Part shown: piece after piece, positions 26,798 to 36,890 of the stretch
Layout: each line of letters starts with the position of its first letter
Numbering within the stretch: the stretch's first letter is position 1
Origin: Bacteroidota bacterium
GTDB taxonomy: Bacteria > Bacteroidota > Bacteroidia > Chitinophagales > Chitinophagaceae
Length of the DNA stretch: 64,000 nucleotides
Reading direction: 5' to 3'
Assembly (NCBI GenBank): GCA_016706595.1
Contig: JADJJH010000002.1
Coordinates: 372,001-436,000 of the forward strand
Program-made: the position numbers and the translations under genes
The notes under the pieces: model-generated
What the model was told of the DNA's origin: nothing
What the model saw: only the letters and a program-made list of their open reading frames with translations
The model's database searches: none

Positions 26798-27772
26798 ACT
26801 TACTTTCCCTTCTTCGTACTTCAACAATTTCAAAGGGGGTACTTGTAACAATAATGGACCATCCATATCCACATAATCAAGTAAAGGTAAAAATTGTGCA
26901 ATAGCATACGAGCCGATTTCGGTTTCATTCATACAGCCCATCATTATTTTTGATCCTCTATTGCGAGCATTAGTTATCATTCGTAAGGCCGGCGTAATGC
27001 CGCCACATTTCGTAAGTTTTATATTGATGCCATCAAAATAAGTCGCACATTTTTCTATATCCTTTTCATCAACACAGGCTTCATCGGCAAATAAGGGAAG
27101 TATAGATTGTTCTTTCAATGTTTTCATTCCTTTCCAATCATCCTTCGCCAAAGGTTGTTCAACCAATTCAATATCAAACTTTGCTAGTTCAGGAATAATT
27201 TGCAGAGCCTCGTCTAATGTCCACGAAGCATTTGCGTATACGCGAATAAAAGCATCGGTATGCTGCCGGATAGTTTTAATCGTCTCAAGATCATTTTTAC
27301 TACCTACTTTAATTTTATAAATCGGATATGGATTTTCATGCAGCTTCTTCAACATATGGTCTGTCGAATCTATCCCGATAGTGTAATCAGTTAATGGAAT
27401 ATTTTCCCACTTTACATCCCAAATTTCATACATTTTTTGCCGCTTGGTTTTGGCATACATATCCCAATAAGCCATATCTAAGGCGCAAACTAAAAAATTA
27501 TTTTCGGGGTATAGGTGGTGACAAAAATGCCAAAATCTATCAGGTTCTGTAAATGCATAGCTTTCAAGTAACTGAATTTTATTGAGCATCTCTTCAAGCA
27601 TGCTTTCAACACTTACATGATAATAATGAATGGCAGGCGCTTCACCAAACCCCATGATCCCATTACATTCAAGCGCAATTAATAGGGCCGGTTGGTGTGT
27701 TTTGAGTCCGTGTGCGGTTTGAAATGGATAATGAAAAGGGGTTGAAATATTTTTGTAGCGAATTTTGAGCAT
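26762..27772 (-). CDS. Dipeptide (L-Ala-D/L-Glu) epimerase-like enolase-superfamily protein, altered metal ligand
   Basis: 336-residue enolase-superfamily member of the muconate-lactonizing subgroup, most like L-Ala-D/L-Glu epimerases that recycle murein peptide. The acid/base lysines are present: K153/K155 in YKIKVGS and K252 in NIKLTKCGG. Of the three Mg2+ ligands, E205 (VEQP) and D230 (FADEA) are present, but the first, normally the Asp of a VDAN-type motif, is Tyr (RVYANASW, Y179, codon TAC at 27236-27238). One base change would restore Asp. So it is either inactive, altered, or a sequence error. The C-terminal tail lies in a simple repeat. Divergent from feoB. Confidence 0.85.
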   Translation of the reverse strand: MLKIRYKNISTPFHYPFQTAHGLKTHQPALLIALECNGIMGFGEAPAIHYYHVSVESMLEEMLNKIQLLESYAFTEPDRFWHFCHHLYPENNFLVCALDMAYWDMYAKTKRQKMYEIWDVKWENIPLTDYTIGIDSTDHMLKKLHENPYPIYKIKVGSKNDLETIKTIRQHTDAFIRVYANASWTLDEALQIIPELAKFDIELVEQPLAKDDWKGMKTLKEQSILPLFADEACVDEKDIEKCATYFDGINIKLTKCGGITPALRMITNARNRGSKIMMGCMNETEIGSYAIAQFLPLLDYVDMDGPLLLQVPPLKLLKYEEGKVSLVDSSEGKSRQ

Positions 27773-27844
27773 CTGTAAAAATAGCTTGGTTAACTAAGAT
27801 TTCGAAATTTCCGTAATTCGAAAGTACACCAAGCTCCCAAGCAC

Positions 27845-27852
27845 TATATTTG
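27845..27852 (+). promoter_or_regulatory. -7-like box TATATTTG before feoB
   Basis: TATATTTGCCC is identical to the boxes before manC and the DUF4290 gene over TATATTTGCC. It overlaps the most upstream in-frame TTG (27850), which argues that translation starts later, at TTG 27868. No -33 TTTG at the ideal spacing was found (TTCG at 27817-27820 is too far). Confidence 0.4.
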
Positions 27853-27867
27853 CCCATTACTACACAT

Positions 27868-29913
27868 TTGATACGTACAAAAAATATCGCCCTAGTTGGA
27901 AATCCGAATAGCGGAAAAAGTTCGCTGTTTAATTCATTAACCGGTTTACATCAAAAGGTTGGAAATTTTCCAGGCGTTACGGTTGATAAAAAAACCGGCA
28001 AATGTGCATTGAATGAAAATCTCACGGCGAATATTATCGATTTGCCCGGAACGTACAGCTTGTATCCTAAGAGCGATGATGAGGTGGTTACCTTTGATGT
28101 ACTATTTGATGATGATCCTGCGGTAAAAATTGATATTGTGATTGTGGTGGTGGATGCTTCCAATTTAAAACGCAATTTGTTGTTTTGCTCTCAAATTATT
28201 GATTTAAAGAAACCGGTGATCGTAGCGCTAACGATGTTGGATATTGCGAAGCAAAAAGGAATTGTGATTGATGTAAACGGATTGTCTCGTGAGTTAGGAA
28301 CGCCGGTTGTGGCTATTAATCCGCGAAACATAAAAGGGATTAATGAACTTAAAAAGCAAATCTCCCTAACCGAAAAATTTAAACCCGAACTGCCTGCTAC
28401 CGACTTTATCGATAATTATGCCTTGGGGGCTGAAGCGATTGATATTGTACGAAAATATAAAAGTGTTAGCAGCGATTTATCGGCGATCCATTTTGCGGCT
28501 GTGTTTCAAAAATTGAAGATTATTTCTAGTGAAACAAAAGAGAAATTGCAAGCCGATTTGAATGCCATTTCATTTAATAAAACACGAATACAAGTTGAAG
28601 AGACTTTACAACGGTATGCACGGATAAAAAAAATAATGCATGCATGCGTGGTTGAAAATGACCCATTAAAAAGAGAATTATTTAGTCAGAAAACAGATAG
28701 TATTTTATTACACCCAATTTATGGATATGCCTTTTTGTTGTTTGTATTATTCATACTCTTTCAATCTATTTTTTGGTTGGCCGATTTTCCGATGCAATGG
28801 ATAGATTTTGGTTTTAGCAAGCTCACCGCCTTTTTTAAATCCAATTTAACCGATAACTTTTTCAGTGATTTATTTATTAATGGCATACTAGCCGGTATTA
28901 ATGGTATAGTCATTTTTATACCGCAAATCATGATTTTGTTTGGATTAATTACCGTGTTGGAGGATAGCGGGTATATGTCGAGAATTAGTTTTTTAACGGA
29001 TAAGTTGATGCGCAGTGCAGGGCTCAACGGCAAATCGGTAATGCCAATGATTAGTGCAATGGCTTGTGCCGTACCAGCAATTATGGCAGCACGAACCATT
29101 GAAAATAAGAAAGAAAAACTCATTACAATTTTGGTAACCCCTTTAATGAGTTGCAGTGCACGATTGCCAGTGTATACTGTTTTGGTTTCGTTAGTTGTTC
29201 CAAACCAAAGGATATTGGGCATTTTTAATATGCAAGGATTTGTGATGATGGCATTATACCTATTAGGTTTTTTTATGGCCTTAGCACTTGCAAAAGTTTT
29301 AAGTTGGTTTATCAGTATCAAAGAGCGAAGTATTTTTTTAATGGAATTGCCGGTGTATCGTATGCCGCAATGGAAAAATATTTTGCTTACCATGATACAA
29401 AAAGCAAGGGTATTTGTATTTGATGCAGGAAAAATTATCTTCATCATTTCTATTATTTTGTGGGCACTTTCTTCATATGGGCCAGGTGAAAAATCAATGA
29501 TTCAAAAAACTGATCTCGAGCAATCCTATGCCGGAATAAGTGGTAAAGCCATTGAACCGAGTATCAGACCATTAGGCTTTGATTGGAAAATTGGTATAGC
29601 CTTAATTACCTCATTCGCTGCGCGCGAAGTATTTGTTGGCACCATGGCTACTTTGTATAGTGTAGATGAAGAAGACAGTAAAACTTTACGTCAAAAAATG
29701 GAAACAGCCACCTTTAGCGATGGAAGTAAAGTGTATACGACGGCTACCGGCGTTTCGCTTTTATTATTTTATGCATTTGCCTTACAATGCATGAGCACTT
29801 TAGCTATTGTAAAACGCGAAACCGGATCTTGGAAATACCCTTTATTACAATTTGTAATTATGGGTTGTTTGGCCTATTTAAGTTCATTGTTGGCGTATCA
29901 GGTATTAAGTTAG
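27868..29913 (+). CDS. feoB: Ferrous iron transport protein B
   Basis: Inner-membrane Fe(II) transporter with an N-terminal G domain. G1 is GNPNSGKS, G2/G3 are GVTVDKKTG and DLPGTYSL, and G4 (LTMLD) is non-canonical, as is common in this family. Two Gate domains follow with SCSARLPVY (core CSARLP) and FAAREVFVG segments. About 681 residues, normal for a compact FeoB. No ATG precedes G1: TTG 27868 (Leu, then IRTKNIALVG) is my choice because TTG 27850 falls in a promoter-like box. No feoA is adjacent. Divergent from the epimerase gene with a gap of about 80-95 bases. Confidence 0.95.
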   Translation: MIRTKNIALVGNPNSGKSSLFNSLTGLHQKVGNFPGVTVDKKTGKCALNENLTANIIDLPGTYSLYPKSDDEVVTFDVLFDDDPAVKIDIVIVVVDASNLKRNLLFCSQIIDLKKPVIVALTMLDIAKQKGIVIDVNGLSRELGTPVVAINPRNIKGINELKKQISLTEKFKPELPATDFIDNYALGAEAIDIVRKYKSVSSDLSAIHFAAVFQKLKIISSETKEKLQADLNAISFNKTRIQVEETLQRYARIKKIMHACVVENDPLKRELFSQKTDSILLHPIYGYAFLLFVLFILFQSIFWLADFPMQWIDFGFSKLTAFFKSNLTDNFFSDLFINGILAGINGIVIFIPQIMILFGLITVLEDSGYMSRISFLTDKLMRSAGLNGKSVMPMISAMACAVPAIMAARTIENKKEKLITILVTPLMSCSARLPVYTVLVSLVVPNQRILGIFNMQGFVMMALYLLGFFMALALAKVLSWFISIKERSIFLMELPVYRMPQWKNILLTMIQKARVFVFDAGKIIFIISIILWALSSYGPGEKSMIQKTDLEQSYAGISGKAIEPSIRPLGFDWKIGIALITSFAAREVFVGTMATLYSVDEEDSKTLRQKMETATFSDGSKVYTTATGVSLLLFYAFALQCMSTLAIVKRETGSWKYPLLQFVIMGCLAYLSSLLAYQVLS

Positions 29914-30157
29914 AAGGAAGATAATATCGAGAAATATTAACGGGTCCAATGCATCGTGAAGATTTGAAATTGTTATAGTTCAAACTAAAGCTGAAATGTA
30001 AAATCGTATTCCTTTTTTAAATCAAGACAAACTCTTGAATGAACATAAAGGCTTTGAAGAGGGGTTTGCACGCATACTGTTTAATCACTGTCACGGGGTC
30101 CCCGCCCACTACCTTGCGGCATGCAACATATTCATCGGGGGCAAAAAAATGAACGCA

Positions 30158-31834
30158 CTATTTTTGCGTTAAAATACCTTGGTACTTAGTGGGATTAGAT
30201 AAAACGCTGATGGCTTCTTTAATTTCCTCATCATCTAATAATTGATTTTGATAGCGACCTCGTTGAAAATAATAGCGACTCACAATTTCATCTTGTAATA
30301 AACGTAAGATCTCCTTTTTGTTTTTCATCAAGTCTTGGGTTTTATCGTGCGATAAAGATTTTTGTACCAAAGCATAGTCATTCTTAATGGCTTCGAAATA
30401 ATTTTCTTTTACCGCGACTTCTTTAAATTTATCGAGAGCTTCTTCGGCTTTCGATTTGTATGAGTAATCTTTCCCATCTAACCATTTTACAAAATCATTG
30501 AAGTCGTTATCAGTTAAAGTAAACGTTTTTGCATCGGCAATGCTGGAATGTTTAGAAGCATAATACGTGGCATAATCAAACACAAATGATTTTTCATTAA
30601 GGGTAGAAATTATTTTCAACGTTTCTTTTATCGGGGTTTTGATATCCGGTTCGATACCACCACCGTCCATAACAATACGTCCGTTTTTGGTTTTGAATTT
30701 TGTTTTTAGTGAATCAGAAATTTCACCAACGCTGCCATCTTCATTACGATGTGAATAATCGAGTGCCTGAATACATCTGCCTGAAGGCGTATAATATTTT
30801 GCAGTAGTAACTTTTAATTTTGCATTAAAGGCAATATCACGCGTAGTTTGTACGAGTCCTTTTCCAAAACTACGTTGTCCGATGACTACACCACGATCGA
30901 GATCTTGCAAAGTGCCTGCAACAATTTCGGATGCTGACGCCGACCTACGATTGATAAGTATGGTAACCGGAATTTTTTCATCGAGTGGAGTGCCTCGTGT
31001 TTTATAGGTTTTATCCCATTCTTCATTTTTTCCTTTGGTAGTTACCACCAATTGATCTCCATTAATAAAAATATTACAGAGGTTAACGGCTTCATCTAAC
31101 AAACCACCCGGGTTAAATCGTAAATCTAAAATTACACCTTTTGTTTTAGGATTTGCTTTTACTAAACTATCAATGGCCACACGAACTTTATTACCGCAAT
31201 GTTCGGTAAACTGGGTTAAGCGCACATAAGCATATTCTTTGTTTGCACCAACGGCATCAACATAGGGTAGACTGGTAATATTAATTTCTTCTCGGGTTAG
31301 CGTTTTTACCGATTCGGCACCGGTAAAACCATCACGAACTTTTACTTTAAAACTGGTTCCTGGCGAACCTTTAATAAATTTGCTTACATCTTCTAATGCT
31401 TTGTTTTTGATAGATCTTCCATCTACTTCAAGTATCATATCTCCGGCTTTTAAACCCGCTTTCATTACCGGTCCGTTTTCAACCGGTTCAGAAATTACTA
31501 GGTAGCCATCTTTACTTTTGAAGCTAGTACCAATGCCACCATATTTGCCTGTAGACTGAAAACGATAATCTTCAATATCTTCTTCAGTAATATAATTTGT
31601 ATAAGGGTCTAAATCGGCTAACATGGCATCGATACCTTTCTTTACCATTTTGCCCGGTTGAATAGGATCAACATAATAGGTATTGAGTTCTTTGAAAAGC
31701 TTAGTAAAAATTTCGAGGTTTTTAGAAATCTCAAAATAAGGATCGGCATCTTTAGCAAATAAAAAAAATAAGGCACTGGCACCAATGATAGCACCTAGTA
31801 TATAATTTTTAGAACTACGGAGTAATGATTTCAT
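30158..31834 (-). CDS. ctpA: C-terminal processing serine protease (S41, CtpA/Prc type)
   Basis: Envelope protease that trims or degrades periplasmic proteins. From ATG 31834 (an in-frame GTG at 31840 adds two residues) it has 558 residues: an N-terminal membrane anchor (about 10-27), a helical N-domain, a PDZ domain (about 95-175), then the catalytic core with S300 in RRSASASEI and K325 in FGKG, spaced 25 residues as in E. coli Prc. LRFNPGG is the conserved strand before the nucleophile. The last ~170 residues are a family-specific helical extension. Stand-alone gene. Confidence 0.92.
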   Translation of the reverse strand: MKSLLRSSKNYILGAIIGASALFFLFAKDADPYFEISKNLEIFTKLFKELNTYYVDPIQPGKMVKKGIDAMLADLDPYTNYITEEDIEDYRFQSTGKYGGIGTSFKSKDGYLVISEPVENGPVMKAGLKAGDMILEVDGRSIKNKALEDVSKFIKGSPGTSFKVKVRDGFTGAESVKTLTREEINITSLPYVDAVGANKEYAYVRLTQFTEHCGNKVRVAIDSLVKANPKTKGVILDLRFNPGGLLDEAVNLCNIFINGDQLVVTTKGKNEEWDKTYKTRGTPLDEKIPVTILINRRSASASEIVAGTLQDLDRGVVIGQRSFGKGLVQTTRDIAFNAKLKVTTAKYYTPSGRCIQALDYSHRNEDGSVGEISDSLKTKFKTKNGRIVMDGGGIEPDIKTPIKETLKIISTLNEKSFVFDYATYYASKHSSIADAKTFTLTDNDFNDFVKWLDGKDYSYKSKAEEALDKFKEVAVKENYFEAIKNDYALVQKSLSHDKTQDLMKNKKEILRLLQDEIVSRYYFQRGRYQNQLLDDEEIKEAISVLSNPTKYQGILTQK

Positions 31835-31944
31835 TTCCACGAAAAAAAGTTTGGTGCAATTTATTATAAAATGTTTTACAAGCTAGCATGAAATATAGGG
31901 CTTGCTGTTAAAATATCATCAAGAGGGGAATCATGTTATAATTT

Positions 31945-32026
31945 GCGAATATGCTGATATGCGAATATGCTGATATGCGAATTAGGGAATTGGTGAATTG
32001 GTGAATTGGTGAATTGGTGAATTGGT
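31945..32026. repeat. Two adjoining simple tandem repeats (16-bp x2, 8-bp x5)
   Basis: GCGAATATGCTGATAT occurs twice in tandem (31945-31976), then after ten bases GAATTGGT occurs five times in a row (31987-32026). They lie between the ctpA-type gene and the broken membrane-protein gene, in non-coding sequence. Copy-number variation by slippage is expected. Confidence 0.9.
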
Positions 32027-32057
32027 TTATCGGGTACATGTAAATTACAAAGAATAT

Positions 32058-32648
32058 TTAATCTGACGGATATTTTTTAAGTATAGTAAAGTAGTTTGGA
32101 TTTGATTCTAAATATTGAACAACAATGCTATCACCAGGCTTGAAAATATCATCATGCTCATGAAACTCTAGTTGATATATTTTCCCTTGTATACTTTTCA
32201 GGTCGAAATAATTTATGTATCGTCCTTTGCCTCAATCTGAACCGCCTCTATTTGTATAATATTCCCCTTGGTTATAATGAATAAAGGATGTAGTAATCTT
32301 GCCATCATTGCTTATTTTATTCAATTTGTATTTTTCTAAAATTGAACCTATTTTAGTGATTATTAAAATGGGTAAGATGGACATAATTAATAAAAAAGAA
32401 ATAACTAATTTTTCTAATACTTGTTGATAAGAAAACCATTCTCTTTGCTCAAAATAGGTATAAACTGATACTATGAAAAATATATAAATGTAGAGTATAC
32501 CTATAAAAAGGATTCCAAAAAGTATAACCCTAAGAATTGTATAAATCGTCAAATCGCCATCGTATTGACACAATTGAATTTTGTAAAATAGAAAGGGTTC
32601 AATTCCTAAAATAAAAAATATCAATATGAGTATTTTTGAATTCATCAT
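32058..32648 (-). pseudogene. Membrane protein of unknown function, interrupted by in-frame TGA
   Basis: The frame begins at ATG 32648 with two hydrophobic helices (about 4-22 and 32-62) and a third (about 84-105), then NQGEYYTNRGGSD and a TGA at 32232-32234. The same frame continues for 57 more codons, starting GKGRYINYFDLKSIQGK and ending ILKKYPSD at 32058. The continuation is polar with normal coding character and looks like a genuine C-terminal beta domain. One base (for example CGA to TGA) explains the break. It may be a recent nonsense mutation or an error; a truncated 138-residue product is also possible. Confidence 0.7.
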
Positions 32649-32756
32649 TTAAAAAATTTACTCATACGACTTGTAAAGATCAAATAGAATATCTTCAAAT
32701 TGCTAATTTATAAAAATGGAAATCCTTCGAATTTGCCTTCACTAAATCGCTTCTTC

Positions 32757-33572
32757 CTACTCCTCTTCACTTTCTTCCTTCATAAAATCAAAGCCCTCTT
32801 TGCGAATATCATGAACATCATGTGATTCGGTGATTTGTGCAAACGCGCTATAAATACTACCTATCATCCAGGGCATGGTAAATAGTAATCCTATTCCGCA
32901 TGGCAATGCGCTGATTAATAAAATAATACCAAGTAAAATAAACAAACCCAATAAGGATACAAAATTTTGCATGACTACCTTGCGTGAAAGCTCCATGGCT
33001 TGCCAACCTTGCATGTTGTAGATAACTATAAAGTGTGTTTTGAAAGACCAGATAAGTGATAAAAAACCGATGAGTAACATGGCGATACCAAACAATGCAA
33101 AGTTTTTCATGCTTAGCATGCCCATTACAATTTCTTGAATTTCTTCTTTGTTATTGAACGAACCAGTACCTGAACTCAGTTTATACAATTCTATAAACTG
33201 AGGAACGAAATTGAATAGCAATAAGGCTACAATGGCCAATGAAATAATTCCTTGTATGAGTGTAGCTAACATTAAGGGAACTAAATTATTAAATCCTTTA
33301 AACATATCGCCAAAATCGGTCCAAGCAATGCCTTGCGAAATTCGCCAGGTTACATAAATTGCGCCTGCCATTAAACAAGGTGAAATTACCAATGAGTTGG
33401 CAATGGTGCCAGCTATCGGAATAATGCCGGTTGCAAAAGAAATGATCATCGTAATGATGCCACCTAAAATATAATATAATAGGTGCGGTGAAACCAATTT
33501 CCAGCCTTGTGACAGCGCGGTTTCGATGGAGAAGGTGCCTCTACTAGTTTCAATTTGTTGAATTGTTTTCAT
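32757..33572 (-). CDS. Polytopic membrane protein of unknown function
   Basis: 271 residues with about six membrane helices (roughly 30-50, 57-78, 95-127, 150-172, 196-218 and 222-245), a charged amphipathic N-terminus (IQQIETSRGTFSIETALSQGWKLV) and an acidic C-terminal tail (FMKEESEEE). Topology recalls DUF975-like glycerophosphoryl/permease-style proteins but I do not recognise a firm family. The N-terminal helix plus the phrase ALSQGW is typical of small Bacteroidota membrane proteins in this class. No operon partner. Confidence 0.6.
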   Translation of the reverse strand: MKTIQQIETSRGTFSIETALSQGWKLVSPHLLYYILGGIITMIISFATGIIPIAGTIANSLVISPCLMAGAIYVTWRISQGIAWTDFGDMFKGFNNLVPLMLATLIQGIISLAIVALLLFNFVPQFIELYKLSSGTGSFNNKEEIQEIVMGMLSMKNFALFGIAMLLIGFLSLIWSFKTHFIVIYNMQGWQAMELSRKVVMQNFVSLLGLFILLGIILLISALPCGIGLLFTMPWMIGSIYSAFAQITESHDVHDIRKEGFDFMKEESEEE

Positions 33573-33939
33573 ATGTTTTTATTAATAATTTTTCATTTGG
33601 TAAAGTATGATCGCACTTACCAAATGGCAAAAAGCTTCTAGTTTAGAAACCTGATGCCTCATTTTCAGTGTGATATTTTAAACTAATGTATAAAATAAAT
33701 TTATAATCACTTGGAAAACCTTGTCAATTCTTGATTCAAGATATTTTTTTTCCCTCTCCGAACGAGATTCAATGCCCTTTCACCGCAAAATAGTTGGCTA
33801 TAATTAGGTTTCGTTATAATTTCAAAAACTTAAAAAAATATAACACATATGAAATGAGGCAATGAAATTCTTGATTTACGAATCAGATGGTGTTGCCGAA
33901 TAACATATGACAATTAAAAAAAACAATAAATAAACACAC
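33573..33939. other. 367-base gap before the M36 metalloprotease gene
   Basis: This divergent region has no credible reading frame and no RNA gene that I can recognise. It is AT-rich with homopolymer T and A tracts, a pyrimidine run (TTTTTTTTCCCTCTCC near 33745) and a purine-rich leader before the ATG at 33940 (AAAAAAACAATAAATAAACACAC). It should hold both promoters, but no full TTTG/TAnnTTTG pair stands out. Confidence 0.4.
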
Positions 33940-36867
33940 ATGAAACAATTTGCCATTTTCTTCTTCTCGAGTTTATTGAGCTTTACGGCTTGGGCGCAAG
34001 ATTTGCATCACGAAGGCGATGTAAACCAAAACATTACACCTTATAACGATGCAGCCGATGCTATCAACAATGTCAGTACCGCTCATTTAAAAAACCAAGT
34101 TGCTTGGCAACAGTTTGTACAAAACCATCCAAGCTGGGGTGCCACTTTTAATCGCTTTACCAAATTGCCTCATAGAGCCTTTGGTAACCCAATTACCTAT
34201 ACAGCAGGTGCTTCTGATGCAGTTGCTAAAGCCAAAGCTTTTTTGCAAAATGAGTTTTCGGGATTTCAATTACCTATAAACGAATTGGTTTTAACACGCA
34301 GCTTCAACGATGGAAAATATATCAATGTTGATTTTAAACAAGTTCATAATAACTATGAAATATTGTGGAGTCGAGCTATCGTAAGATTCAGTCAGGATTT
34401 GAAAATTACGTTAACCGGTGTCGATCTTCATCGCAATATTCCTGCACTTGCTGCATCAATTTCTGCTAATGATGCGGTTCAAAAAGCCAAGGACGCTATT
34501 ACAACTACTATTACTGGTGCAGAGGTAGGTAGTGTGATGAAAATTTTCCCTTTACCTGTTGATGGTGAATACGATTATCGTTTAGTGTATGAAGTTCGCG
34601 TTAAAACCAATAACCCAAATGGCACGCCGGGTGATTATTTAACGTATGTAGATGCCAATAGTGGTGAAATATTATATCGCCAAAATCAAGTCAAGTTTTT
34701 TGATGTAAAAGTGAAAGGCGATGTTCGTCCGATTAACCAATATACAGCTACAGAAAATCGTCCGCTGAAGAATTTAAAGGTTAAAGTAGGAACAACAAAT
34801 TATTATACCAATAATTTAGGTATTGCAAACGTGCCAACGGGCCCGGCAAATACAACACTTTATTTAGAAGGAAAATGGGTTGAGGTAATTGACGAAGGAA
34901 GTAGTGCTGCGAATGCTGCATCATATGCACATACCTTTTCTGCTACTGGCGATTCAACTACTTTTAGTACCACCATTCCAAATTCAAACGAGCGTTGCGT
35001 AAATGTATATTATCATGTAAATGAAATTCATGATTATATGAAAACGAAATTACCTACGTTCACTGATATGGATAATCCATTACCGGCAAATGTGGATGTG
35101 GCAGGTACATGTAATGCCTTTTACAATGGTAGTAGTATTAATTTTTATGCTGCTGGTGGTGGATGTAATGCCTTTTCGTATATTGGTGATGTAATGAGTC
35201 ATGAATACGGACATGGTATCAACGATAAGTTTTATAATTGGCAAGGTTCAAGTTTCGATAATGGAGGTATGGGAGAAGGATATGCGGATGTTTGGGCTAA
35301 TGGTATTTTAAAAACCGGTATCATCGGACAAGGTGCAAATTCGCCAACGGATTTTATTCGTCGTTATGATTTAGCACCTAAAGTATATCCTCAAGATCTT
35401 GTGGGCCAAGTGCATGCTGATGGTGAAATTATTGCCGGTGCTTGGTGGGATGTTGGTCAAAACTGGAACAGTATCGATTCGGCCATGACTTTATTTGCTG
35501 ATTCGTATTTTGGCTTGGCAACAGGCCCAGATGGTACCGAAGGACAAGTGTATCATGATATATTAATTGATGCTTTGCAATACGATGATGATAATGCCAA
35601 CTTAAACGATGGTACACCTCACTTTGGTTTTGTTGTTTCAGCATTTGCTACCCATGGAATTTATTTATTGAGCAATACTATTTTACACCATAACCCTGCA
35701 ACAAGCATTGTTGCCGGTGCACCATTTACGATTAATGCAGTAGCAAGTGCCGATTACCCGGCTTTTATCGGAGATATAAAAATGATTTACCGATTGAAAG
35801 GCACAACTATTTCCGATACCATATTAATGACGAAATCAGGTGTTAATTATACCTGTCAGTTTCCTTCAGCTACCAATGGCAATGTGTATGAATACATTTT
35901 TGCAATTTATGATTATACAAATTTCTTATCGTTATACTCACCAGTGAATGCAAATTTCAATACAGGATTTACTTCACGAAATATTCCTTACTACATGTTG
36001 GTTGGATATAATACAGTGTATGCAGAACCCTTTGATAATATTACAAGCACTACACCTAATTGGACTATCGGTAATGCCTCCACTGATAATGCGACCGGTG
36101 GGAAATGGATTGTTGCTCTTCCTATATCATCGGTAACCAATGGCGATACTGTACAAACCGGGAAAGACCATAGCACAGGAACCGGTAAATGTGCAGTGAC
36201 TGGTAATGCAGCTAGTGCTTCTAGTCAACCTGGTAATGCCGATGTTGATGGAGGAAGAACCAGTTTACTAACACCAAGTTTCGATTTATCGGCTTATAAC
36301 AAACCGGTGATTTCGTATTGGAGATGGTATACAAATAGTCAAAGTTCAAATAATCCGGGTAAAGATTTATGGCGAGTTTCAGCTTCATACGATAATGGTG
36401 CAACATGGACTATTATAGAAAGAACTTATAAGCCTGATGTACGATGGAGACGAAGTGTATTTGTTGCTGATTTAACAAAAGGGAATTCGGTAATGTTGAT
36501 GTTCACAGCTACTGATTCTGCTGCAACTTCAAGTGGTGGAACGTGGGTGGAAGCTGCTATCGATGACATTGAGATTTTAGAATTAGGTAGCGGTGCTGCT
36601 GTAGGTGTTCAAAATATTAAAAGTTTAGATGCAACTATTTATCCGAATCCTGCCGGCAATGAAATCTCTATTCGAACAAGTGAAAATGGCAAACTAGATT
36701 ATACTATTGTAAACACATTAGGTGAAGTAGTTTTACAAAAATCAAATATTGAACTTGCTCATAATAGCCTACAAGTAAATACAAGTTCTTTGGCAAATGG
36801 TTTTTACTTTGTGAAGCTTTCATTGAACGGAAACAATGCAGTGCATAGATTGCAAATAGCAAAATAA
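33940..36867 (+). CDS. M36 (fungalysin-type) secreted metalloprotease with T9SS sorting domain
   Basis: Large extracellular protease of 975 residues. Signal peptide 1-19 (TAWAQ), an FTP/PepSY-type propeptide (about 75-250), then the M36 catalytic domain with HEYGH at 421-425 and third zinc ligand E446 in GGMGEGYAD. A C-terminal beta-sandwich region (about 690-890) with a WTIGNAS/ISYWRWY jelly-roll look follows, and the last ~75 residues are a type A T9SS sorting domain (IYPNPAGNEISI, NTLGEVVLQ, GFYFVKL, HRLQIAK). The propeptide would keep the enzyme inactive until export. Followed by a strong terminator, so monocistronic. Confidence 0.93.
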   Translation: MKQFAIFFFSSLLSFTAWAQDLHHEGDVNQNITPYNDAADAINNVSTAHLKNQVAWQQFVQNHPSWGATFNRFTKLPHRAFGNPITYTAGASDAVAKAKAFLQNEFSGFQLPINELVLTRSFNDGKYINVDFKQVHNNYEILWSRAIVRFSQDLKITLTGVDLHRNIPALAASISANDAVQKAKDAITTTITGAEVGSVMKIFPLPVDGEYDYRLVYEVRVKTNNPNGTPGDYLTYVDANSGEILYRQNQVKFFDVKVKGDVRPINQYTATENRPLKNLKVKVGTTNYYTNNLGIANVPTGPANTTLYLEGKWVEVIDEGSSAANAASYAHTFSATGDSTTFSTTIPNSNERCVNVYYHVNEIHDYMKTKLPTFTDMDNPLPANVDVAGTCNAFYNGSSINFYAAGGGCNAFSYIGDVMSHEYGHGINDKFYNWQGSSFDNGGMGEGYADVWANGILKTGIIGQGANSPTDFIRRYDLAPKVYPQDLVGQVHADGEIIAGAWWDVGQNWNSIDSAMTLFADSYFGLATGPDGTEGQVYHDILIDALQYDDDNANLNDGTPHFGFVVSAFATHGIYLLSNTILHHNPATSIVAGAPFTINAVASADYPAFIGDIKMIYRLKGTTISDTILMTKSGVNYTCQFPSATNGNVYEYIFAIYDYTNFLSLYSPVNANFNTGFTSRNIPYYMLVGYNTVYAEPFDNITSTTPNWTIGNASTDNATGGKWIVALPISSVTNGDTVQTGKDHSTGTGKCAVTGNAASASSQPGNADVDGGRTSLLTPSFDLSAYNKPVISYWRWYTNSQSSNNPGKDLWRVSASYDNGATWTIIERTYKPDVRWRRSVFVADLTKGNSVMLMFTATDSAATSSGGTWVEAAIDDIEILELGSGAAVGVQNIKSLDATIYPNPAGNEISIRTSENGKLDYTIVNTLGEVVLQKSNIELAHNSLQVNTSSLANGFYFVKLSLNGNNAVHRLQIAK

Positions 36868-36890
36868 AGTAAATTAAAGTTTTATAGAAA

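Noticed and set aside
28761..29447. 228-codon antisense frame across feoB
   Set aside because: It lies wholly inside feoB in a different frame; its content mirrors the transmembrane codons and has no family match or independent start context.
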